A stretch of DNA of 14,088 nt from positions 1-14,088 of the forward strand of contig JABJCF010000169.1 of the NCBI GenBank assembly GCA_018665625.1, in the 5' to 3' direction. Below the pieces are notes generated by a model, which worked only from the letters and a program-made list of their open reading frames with translations, ran no database searches and was not told the origin of the DNA. Below, piece after piece: positions 6,340 to 11,615 of the stretch. The position numbers and the translations under genes are program-made. Source of the stretch: Nitrospina sp. Lineage in GTDB: Bacteria > Nitrospinota > Nitrospinia > Nitrospinales > VA-1. Every line of letters starts with the position of its first letter. Position 1 is the first letter of the stretch.

Positions 6340-7719
6340 ATGGACGACACCATTGCTGCAATTGCTACGCCTCCGGGAGAAGGAGGAATCTGTGTCATTC
6401 GTATTAGTGGAGAAAAAGCTCTTTCCATAGCCGGTTCGTTGTTCCATTCAGCGTCCGCGATTTCTGAAGAAAGTCCTCCACCAACTCAAAAAGTTTTGTT
6501 CGGAGAGATACGTGATCCCGATACCGGACGAGGGGTGGATGAAGTTCTTCTCACCTGGTTTAAAAAACCCAACAGTTATACGGGCGAGAATGTAATTGAG
6601 ATCAGTGGTCACGGTGGCGTATTGGTTTCGAGCACCCTGATGCAATTGGTTCTAAAACAAGGAGCCCGATTGGCGGAACCCGGCGAATTTACGCGTCGCG
6701 CTTTCACTCATGGGCGCATCGACCTGACCCAGGCCGAAGCCGTTGCTGACCTCATAGACGCTGCTTCAGATAGGGCGATGAAATCGGCCGTTTCACAACT
6801 CAAAGGGGAGCTTTCTCGAAGGATTAATAAGCTTTTCGAGCAACTGTTGGCTGTTCAGGCTCAGTTGGAAGCCGCAATAGATTTTTCTGAAGAAGGGTTG
6901 ACCTTTCAGTCCCGCGAAGCCACCGGGCAACAAATGCTGGAAGTAAAAAATGAAATGCTCGCGCTGGTGCAATCTTTTCATCAGGGGAAAATAATTCGCG
7001 AAGGAATGCGCGTTACCCTTGTTGGAAAACCCAATGCAGGAAAGTCCAGCCTGCTCAACGCCCTCATGCAACAAGACCGCGCTATTGTTACTGACATCCC
7101 GGGAACCACGCGCGACACACTTGAAGAACGTGTGCGCATCAAAGACATCCATATGGTCATCATCGACTCGGCGGGTCTGCGTAATAACCCTGAAGTTATT
7201 GAAGAGGAAGGAATCCAAAGAACCCGAAACGCTTTGCAGCAATGCGATCTCGCGCTGGTGGTTTTTGATACATCGCGACCTCTGGATGCTAATGATGAAT
7301 TGTTGATGAACGAAGTGAACGAAAAACCAAGAATCGTTTTGTTGAATAAATCCGATCTTGCCGCACAGTGGCAGCCCCATGAAATTTCAAAATTTCTAAA
7401 AGACGAATCCCCTATAACCCTTTCAACAAAAACCGGAGATGGATTAGAAAATTTAAAAAACTCCATCTACGAGCAATCTGTAAAAGGAGCAACGGTAGAG
7501 GAGCATGTTTTTATCAATCGCGAACGTCACCGCGACCATTTACAGCAAGCGGTGAATGCGTTAACCACCGCAGGTGAGAGTTTGGCATCCGGTCATTCCG
7601 AAGAGCTCGTGGCGGTCGATGTTACCCTGGCGATGGAACATCTTGGTTCCGTGCTCGGGAAAACTTTCGGTGAAGATCTGCTCGACAAAATCTTCGGCCA
7701 ATTCTGTATCGGCAAATAA
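6340..7719 (+). CDS. mnmE: tRNA uridine-5-carboxymethylaminomethyl(34) synthesis GTPase MnmE
   Basis: The product has 459 residues, normal for MnmE. With MnmG it modifies the wobble uridine 34 of certain tRNAs. The N-terminal folate-binding-like domain opens DDTIAAIATPPGEGGICVIR. A helical domain is interrupted by a Ras-like G domain with P-loop GKPNAGKSS (229-237), switch TDIPGTTRDT, DSAGL (G3, D276) and NKSD (G4, 336-339). The C-terminus is the invariant CIGK with catalytic Cys456. All key residues are present. It lies 180 bases after yidC, separated by repeat DNA, and may have its own promoter. No strong Shine-Dalgarno is seen before the ATG. Confidence 0.98.
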   Translation: MDDTIAAIATPPGEGGICVIRISGEKALSIAGSLFHSASAISEESPPPTQKVLFGEIRDPDTGRGVDEVLLTWFKKPNSYTGENVIEISGHGGVLVSSTLMQLVLKQGARLAEPGEFTRRAFTHGRIDLTQAEAVADLIDAASDRAMKSAVSQLKGELSRRINKLFEQLLAVQAQLEAAIDFSEEGLTFQSREATGQQMLEVKNEMLALVQSFHQGKIIREGMRVTLVGKPNAGKSSLLNALMQQDRAIVTDIPGTTRDTLEERVRIKDIHMVIIDSAGLRNNPEVIEEEGIQRTRNALQQCDLALVVFDTSRPLDANDELLMNEVNEKPRIVLLNKSDLAAQWQPHEISKFLKDESPITLSTKTGDGLENLKNSIYEQSVKGATVEEHVFINRERHRDHLQQAVNALTTAGESLASGHSEELVAVDVTLAMEHLGSVLGKTFGEDLLDKIFGQFCIGK

Positions 7720-7739
7720 CTGCTAGCCGCAGGGGCAAA
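7720..7739. repeat. 20-bp direct repeat, copy 1
   Basis: CTGCTAGCCGCAGGGGCAAA begins immediately after the mnmE stop codon and recurs exactly at 7811-7830. The copies are 91 bases apart (start to start). Confidence 0.9.
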
Positions 7740-7796
7740 ACTATTTCTAGAAGCTTGGGGATTTCTGTAGGCCAATAAAGCACAGACCTATTGCAT

Positions 7797-7826
7797 CCCC
7801 TGCTAAGGGGCTGCTAGCCGCAGGGG
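7797..7826 (+). terminator. nested hairpin downstream of mnmE
   Basis: CCCCTGC (7797-7803) pairs perfectly with GCAGGGG (7820-7826), and GGCT (7809-7812) with AGCC (7816-7819) inside it. The right half is the second copy of the 20-bp repeat. No T tract follows (CAAATT), so it may be a weak terminator or simply repeat structure. Confidence 0.35.
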
Positions 7827-7830
7827 CAAA
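7811..7830. repeat. 20-bp direct repeat, copy 2
   Basis: This is an exact copy of 7720-7739, ending 37 bases before the start of the next gene. The flanking bases differ between the copies, so the identity is limited to 20 bases. Confidence 0.9.
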
Positions 7831-7867
7831 TTAAAGCGATCTCCCACTGGAATAAGGAGAATTATTT

Positions 7868-8170
7868 ATGGCTAGAAAATTTGGTAGCGTAAAAATATTT
7901 TTAGAGCAGTCTGATTCAGTAGATAAAATGATAAAGGCTACAAAAAAAGGAAGGCCTGCTCTGGAACCCGTTATTCCAGATTTAATGAAAAAGGTTAAAG
8001 TCGATTATGATGATCTGACGACTCGCCAGCAGACAGGTATATATGCCAGACAGGTGATGGAAACGAAGGGCTACAAAGTTAAAAGAGATAAAAAGGGGAA
8101 AAACATTCTTGAGGACCTGCCTGAAGAATGCTCCCCATTTAGCAAGGCCTCAACATATATAAAAATCTAA
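7868..8170 (+). CDS. small basic protein of unknown function
   Basis: The product has 100 residues from an ATG with a clear Shine-Dalgarno (AAGGAG, 7856-7861) 6 bases upstream, which makes this a credible gene. It begins MARKFGSVKIFLEQSDSVDK and is Lys/Arg-rich and probably helical, with no membrane segment or signal peptide. A GRPALEPVIPDLMKK stretch and a charged KVKRDKKGKN segment stand out, and the last third is more polar (EECSPFSK). I do not recognise a family. The strong basic character and small size would allow nucleic-acid binding, but nothing specific shows it. It follows mnmE by 148 bases holding the 20-bp direct repeat. Confidence 0.72.
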   Translation: MARKFGSVKIFLEQSDSVDKMIKATKKGRPALEPVIPDLMKKVKVDYDDLTTRQQTGIYARQVMETKGYKVKRDKKGKNILEDLPEECSPFSKASTYIKI

Positions 8171-8181
8171 ACTCTAAATTT

Positions 8182-8361
8182 ATGCCGCCCTTACTTACAA
8201 GGGGAGATGAGTTTTTATTTTTATTAATCGGTGGTTTAATCCTAGTGTCAATTTCTACCCTATTGAAAAGAAAACGGATCGAACCCCTGATTTTTGGGTG
8301 GGCGGGAGTTTTGACGGTTTTATGCGGTAAGAGAAATCCTATAAATAGCTGTTTTATTTGA
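8182..8361 (+). CDS. possible 59-residue two-helix membrane peptide
   Basis: The frame from ATG 8182 encodes a short polar start (MPPLLTRGDE), a strongly hydrophobic segment (FLFLLIGGLILVSISTLL), a basic loop (KRKRIEP), and a second hydrophobic segment (LIFGWAGVLTVLCG). It ends in a basic tail at TGA 8359-8361. The loop charge fits a two-pass membrane peptide with the loop inside. There is no good Shine-Dalgarno before this ATG, though GGGGAG lies slightly downstream at 8201-8206. The stop overlaps the -35 box of the next gene. It could be chance in AT-rich DNA or the remnant of a larger gene. Confidence 0.35.
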   Translation: MPPLLTRGDEFLFLLIGGLILVSISTLLKRKRIEPLIFGWAGVLTVLCGKRNPINSCFI

Positions 8362-8385
8362 CAAATTTACGTGTCTGGATATAAT
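8358..8385 (+). promoter_or_regulatory. perfect-consensus sigma-70 promoter with near-leaderless start
   Basis: TTGACA (8358-8363), a 16-base spacer and TATAAT (8380-8385): both hexamers match the consensus exactly. The expected start near 8392 leaves only about 5 bases before the ATG at 8397, too few for a Shine-Dalgarno, and none is seen. Confidence 0.75.
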
Positions 8386-8396
8386 ATCTCCTGACT

Positions 8397-9446
8397 ATGA
8401 AGATAAAACTTGAATCAGACAGCTTCAGCATTATCGGTGAAAGCCAACCCATCCGCGAAGTTTTTGACGTTGTAGAACGTGCCGCCGGCTCGCAAAGTAC
8501 GGTCATGATCTACGGCGAAAGCGGGACGGGGAAAGAGCTTATAGCTCGAGCTTTGCATATGAACAGTCCGCGAGCTTCCAAACCGTTCATTGCAGTAAAC
8601 TGCGGTGCCATTCCCCACGAACTTCTGGAAAGTGAGTTGTTCGGTTATGAAAAAGGCGCGTTCACCGGTGCAGTCAACACAAGAATCGGGCGCATGGAAC
8701 TGGCTAATGAGGGAACCATCTTTCTCGATGAAATCGGCGATATGCCGACCTCCTTGCAGGTAAAACTGCTGCGTGTATTAGCCGAACGGGAAGTCGATCG
8801 CATAGGCAGCAGCAAACCCACGCCGATTGATATACGAGTTATCACCGCTACCCATAGAAACCTCGAAGAGTCGATCAAAGAAGGCAATTTTCGTGAAGAC
8901 CTTTATTATAGGTTGAATATTATTCCCATCAACCTTCCCCCTCTGCGCGAAAGAAAAACAGACATTCCACTTTTAGCGAATCACTTTTTGAAACAGTTAA
9001 ATGGAGCTGCCGATTCAAAAAACATCAATGATGAGGCAATGAAATTTCTGGTCAATTATTCCTGGCCCGGTAACATCCGCGAATTGGCAAACTTCGTAGA
9101 ACGCATGGTGGTGTTGAGCATTGGCTCTACCATTACACCGCGCGACTTGCCCGATAAAGTGCTCGGCGATACCCCAAAAGATCAATGGCCACCGCTGCAG
9201 GAAGAGGATGAAGGCAATCCCGCTCTGATGTTGCAGCAATCGTTAAAGCAATCCTTTCATGTGGGGATTCCTGAAGAAGGCATCAACCTTAAAAAGACGG
9301 TTGAAGGTTTCGAGAAAGAATTGTTACTAGAAGCGTTGGAAAAAACCGGATGGGTAAAAAACAAAGCCGCAAACCTATTGGGACTCAACCGCACCACCCT
9401 CGTAGAAAAACTCAAAAAACTGCAAATCACCAACCCCGCAGGATAG
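8397..9446 (+). CDS. sigma-54 dependent transcriptional activator without a sensor domain
   Basis: The product has 349 residues. The AAA+ domain starts almost at the N-terminus: Walker A GESGTGKE (40-47), the sigma-54 contact loop GAFTGA (87-92), Walker B TIFLDE (107-112), arginine-finger region FREDLYYRLN (165-174) and sensor II WPGNIREL (223-230). A linker of about 70 residues rich in Glu and Gln follows. The Fis-type helix-turn-helix is at 313-341 (KNKAANLLGLNRTTLVEKL). These parts hydrolyse ATP to open sigma-54 RNA polymerase complexes and bind enhancer DNA. There is no receiver, GAF or PAS domain, so control must come from a partner protein (as PspA controls PspF), from expression level, or from oligomerisation. 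Target genes are not evident; I saw no convincing -24/-12 promoter nearby. Confidence 0.95.
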   Translation: MKIKLESDSFSIIGESQPIREVFDVVERAAGSQSTVMIYGESGTGKELIARALHMNSPRASKPFIAVNCGAIPHELLESELFGYEKGAFTGAVNTRIGRMELANEGTIFLDEIGDMPTSLQVKLLRVLAEREVDRIGSSKPTPIDIRVITATHRNLEESIKEGNFREDLYYRLNIIPINLPPLRERKTDIPLLANHFLKQLNGAADSKNINDEAMKFLVNYSWPGNIRELANFVERMVVLSIGSTITPRDLPDKVLGDTPKDQWPPLQEEDEGNPALMLQQSLKQSFHVGIPEEGINLKKTVEGFEKELLLEALEKTGWVKNKAANLLGLNRTTLVEKLKKLQITNPAG

Positions 9447-9501
9447 CTTGAGTTTAACTGTTTAAACGGTAAAAAAATTCCCCGAGCAAAGCTAAAATCC
9501 T

Positions 9502-9633
9502 TCAAAAGATTTGCATAATCCAATCGTCTACTATCTCTTTCAAAGACCTTTTGAAAACGATTTTAATAAAAATACTCACCACTATAATAATCAGTAAAAA
9601 AATAAGCAGTGCGGTAATGATTTCCTGCGACAT
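9502..9633 (-). CDS. possible 43-residue single-helix membrane peptide
   Basis: The minus-strand frame from ATG 9633-9631 to TGA 9504-9502 encodes MSQE, a long hydrophobic stretch (IITALLIFLLIIIVVSIFI), then a charged amphipathic tail (KIVFKRSLKEIVDDWIMQIF). This is the usual build of small bacterial membrane peptides. A purine-rich AAGAGAAG precedes the ATG. It lies 49 bases downstream of the putative metallopeptidase on the same strand, so it could be the last gene of that module. No homologue is recognised. The clean domain pattern supports it; the AT-rich context weakens it. Confidence 0.42.
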   Translation of the reverse strand: MSQEIITALLIFLLIIIVVSIFIKIVFKRSLKEIVDDWIMQIF

Positions 9634-9682
9634 GACTTCTCTTAATAAGATAGCTGTGTGGGAGATGAAACCTTAAATGCTT

Positions 9683-10150
9683 TCATTCTGGCCATACCCG
9701 AAGTAACCACCGAATAACAGGTCTTAAAGGTTTTACAAGATATACAAGGTAAGGGTATTTCTTGCGGCGAATTTCTTTTTTATATTTTTCCGCAAAATCT
9801 TCATTCTGCTTTTTGTTTATCCCATGTGTGAAGTGGCGATAATGATGACCGATTTCATGGTACAGAACTCCAGCAAGTTTCCACTTCCAACGCGATGGCA
9901 TCAAGAATTTTTTAAAATAGTATTCTCCATAAATGTTGCCAAGGAAAATTTCTATTCGAGCAGGTTGCAATTCATATTTTTTCCAATACATGCCTTGGGC
10001 ATCCGAATATTTTTTTTGTTGAGGTTTGTCGAATAATGTAATGGAGTCTATACCGACTAAATGTTCGTTGGGGATAACCTCTAGCAAATTTCTTACTACT
10101 TTTTCCATGTTCACAGGGAGTGGGGATGGATAATTGTTTGTTATTTTCAT
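9683..10150 (-). CDS. putative zinc metallopeptidase-like protein (HEIGHH)
   Basis: The product has 155 residues. The centre holds YHEIGHHYRHF with the HExxH zinc motif at residues 98-102, followed by NEDFAEKY (116-123). In that segment an acidic residue could be the third ligand, as in HExxH...E peptidases of the ImmA/IrrE and related types. The C-terminus is basic with a hydrophobic stretch (YLVYLVKPLRPVIRWLL). There is no signal peptide. The ATG (10150-10148) overlaps the TGA of the orphan Rhs fragment (TGATG), so it would be coupled to any translation entering from that fragment. That position is where an Rhs immunity or accessory gene lies, but a zinc protease could equally be effector-derived. 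It is in the -1 frame relative to the Rhs fragment. The family is not identified; the fold call rests on the motif. Confidence 0.7.
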   Translation of the reverse strand: MKITNNYPSPLPVNMEKVVRNLLEVIPNEHLVGIDSITLFDKPQQKKYSDAQGMYWKKYELQPARIEIFLGNIYGEYYFKKFLMPSRWKWKLAGVLYHEIGHHYRHFTHGINKKQNEDFAEKYKKEIRRKKYPYLVYLVKPLRPVIRWLLRVWPE

Positions 10151-10467
10151 CAGGAAAATAAATGGATTGGTGGTAAATAGTATTTTGTTCTTTGATCCAT
10201 TGCTCCATCCGGCTCAACGCAGTTGATAGGATCGTTGGCGACATAACGATAGAGATTGATGTCACCGCCTACAAACCCAATCGGGTCTTCGTTTAAGAAG
10301 CGCCCGCTTCCACTATCGTAATACCTTGCGCGATAAAAGAACAGTCCCGATTCTTTGTCGAATTCTCTGCCGGTAAAAGTGAACGGGTTTTCAATTGATG
10401 CCGATTCGACAGCTTGATCAGAAACATCGAAAGCTAAATAAGGAAGGACCCCTTTATGGAGGAAAAT
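10150..10467 (-). pseudogene. orphan Rhs core C-terminal fragment with alternative short tip
   Basis: This open frame has no start codon. It reads VESASIENPFTFTGREFD, then the Rhs core end (YRARYYDSGSGRFLNEDPIG, NLYRYVANDPINC), then EPDGA, and stops 16 residues later (MDQRTKYYLPPIHLFS). The core matches the main Rhs gene at 11616-14088 almost base for base, with 117 identical bases. The cleavage-type motif PxxxxDPxGL is degraded here to PINCVEPDGA. Upstream the frame is open only to the TAG at 10468-10470. This looks like a displaced or archived Rhs end. Such modules lie downstream of Rhs genes in other bacteria and can be moved into the main gene by homologous recombination. Its stop overlaps the start of the HEIGHH gene. 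Confidence 0.82.
10256..10372. repeat. 117-bp identical block, orphan copy
   Basis: This block is identical to 11980-12096, with mismatches immediately outside at 10255 and 10373. It encodes the end of the Rhs core. The two copies are in the same orientation, 1724 bases apart. Confidence 0.92.
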
Positions 10468-10945
10468 CTATTTGCCGCAATTCAAATTTAAGGAAAACCA
10501 TTTGCCCTCACTTGTTCTCAAAGTGGATTTAAAAGCCGAAGGAATCTTTAAATCACGTTCACAGTCAAGAAGGATATGTGTGGTTTGGCTATAAAATAGT
10601 CCGCTTCTTCTAACATCTATGCTAGAAATACATTTTTGGATGGAAACCTTTTTATCTCTCTCGCTTATCACTGTTGCTTGCCATTTATCGCTTGATGAAT
10701 CAAATGAAAAGCTAGAATGACCCTCTAACCAAACTTTATCACTGCCGTTAAGGTCTGTTTTTTTTAAGCTTGTAAATTTCTAATAGTTGACTTTCTTGGT
10801 TCTCGACCTCGACTGCATATTTCCCCCAAGGTTTTTCTTTGTTTTTTTGAGCAACTTGATATTGGTGCGATATGCAGCTATTTAGTAAAGCCACGCAAGA
10901 TAATAGAAAAATAAAACATAGAAAATATTTTTGTACCTCTCCCAT
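10468..10945 (-). pseudogene. small lipoprotein gene, frameshifted at an A8 tract
   Basis: From ATG 10945-10943 the frame encodes a lipoprotein signal: MGEVQKYF, a hydrophobic core, and lipobox LNSC with Cys24. It continues SHQYQVAQ...LEIYKLKKNRP and stops at 10748. At the run of eight A (minus strand; plus 10758-10765) skipping one base continues without a stop as KKTDLNGSDKVWLEGHSSF and onward to TAG at 10468. This adds about 93 residues, including three Cys (KCISS, DCERD, LNCGK). The joined product would be 158 residues. The open continuation with plausible composition suggests one gene split by an indel. The split could be a true mutation, a phase-variable tract, a sequencing error, or +1 frameshifting. 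Its place between the TPR gene and the orphan Rhs end suggests a former tip or immunity accessory. Confidence 0.7.
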
Positions 10946-10991
10946 ATTATGCTAACCCTTTTAATCCATTTTTGAACCTAATTTTTTATAG

Positions 10992-11044
10992 GGCAGGTTC
11001 TGCCAGGCGGAAAGGAAAGACGTTGTGCTGCAAAGGAGCAGCAC
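10992..11044. repeat. two strong hairpins between the lipoprotein and TPR genes
   Basis: GGCAG-GTT-CTGCC lies at 10992-11004 and GTGCTGC-AAAGGA-GCAGCAC at 11025-11044. Both stems are perfect (5 and 7 pairs). Read on the minus strand they follow the TPR gene, but no T tract follows either, so they are not typical terminators. They may be part of a small repeat element. Confidence 0.4.
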
Positions 11045-11057
11045 TCTATACAAATAT

Positions 11058-11594
11058 CTATTCTTCCCTACCGCCTAAAAGAATTGAGGTGGGAAAAAAC
11101 TCCACTCCTTCCTTCTTACATTGATCGGCTTCTTTTTCTTTGCCCATTTCTCTTAAAAGTTCGCTTTTCCCAAAAAAAGCTTCCTCGCATTCATCTTTAT
11201 GGGAAATTGTGAACTCTCCTTTCTTTAAAAGTTCAATGGCTTTTTCATAAAATGGCAACGCAATATCAAAATTTTCTTTATTGCTCCAATGATCTCCAAG
11301 GTCAATTAAATTTAGAATATTGTCAGGATCAATTTTTGATATTTTTTCATAACATTTTAGAGCTTCATCAAAAAAAACTTGAACTTCTTCGTCTGAAATA
11401 TCATTTTGCATCCTAAGAGCTTTCATTTCTAACTTATTCCCCTTAGAACGCAAAGCATCCAAATCATTCTCATCTGACTTTAGGAGGTAATCCAAAATCT
11501 CAAAAGCACTATCATATTCAGCGATTAATGCTAGCTCTTTGGCTTCTTCCAATTTTTTAAGTCGATTTTTTTTATCCAATTCATTTTTTTTCAT
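11058..11594 (-). CDS. TPR-like protein, candidate Rhs immunity or accessory protein
   Basis: The product has 178 residues, acidic overall and probably all helical. Repeated helix pairs of about 34 residues resemble tetratricopeptide repeats: AEYDSAFEILDYLLKSDEND, a second around DEALKCYEKISKIDPDN, and a third at NFDIALPFYEKAIELLKKG. The KIDPDN-type turn and the A/Y/A pattern support TPR. TPRs mediate protein-protein binding. The ATG lies 21 bases after the stop of the Rhs gene on the same strand, exactly where cognate immunity genes sit, and its acidity complements the Lys-rich Rhs tip. Base composition is AT-rich like the tip and unlike the Rhs core, suggesting both arrived together. The immunity role is inferred from position only. 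No signal peptide is seen. Confidence 0.72.
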   Translation of the reverse strand: MKKNELDKKNRLKKLEEAKELALIAEYDSAFEILDYLLKSDENDLDALRSKGNKLEMKALRMQNDISDEEVQVFFDEALKCYEKISKIDPDNILNLIDLGDHWSNKENFDIALPFYEKAIELLKKGEFTISHKDECEEAFFGKSELLREMGKEKEADQCKKEGVEFFPTSILLGGREE

Positions 11595-11615
11595 TCTAGC
11601 TGTCTCAATTTTGCT

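Noticed and set aside
6793..7466. 195- and 161-residue minus-strand open frames
   Set aside because: Both lie wholly within mnmE, whose plus-strand protein has every family motif; they are antisense shadows.
10150..10213. Programmed -1 frameshift fusing the orphan Rhs end to the HEIGHH protein
   Set aside because: The frames would allow it, but no classical X XXY YYZ slippery site is present and the TGATG overlap gives a simpler explanation.
9972..10265. 97-residue minus-strand open frame spanning the Rhs fragment and HEIGHH gene
   Set aside because: It is the third frame over two recognisable frames and carries no motif of its own.
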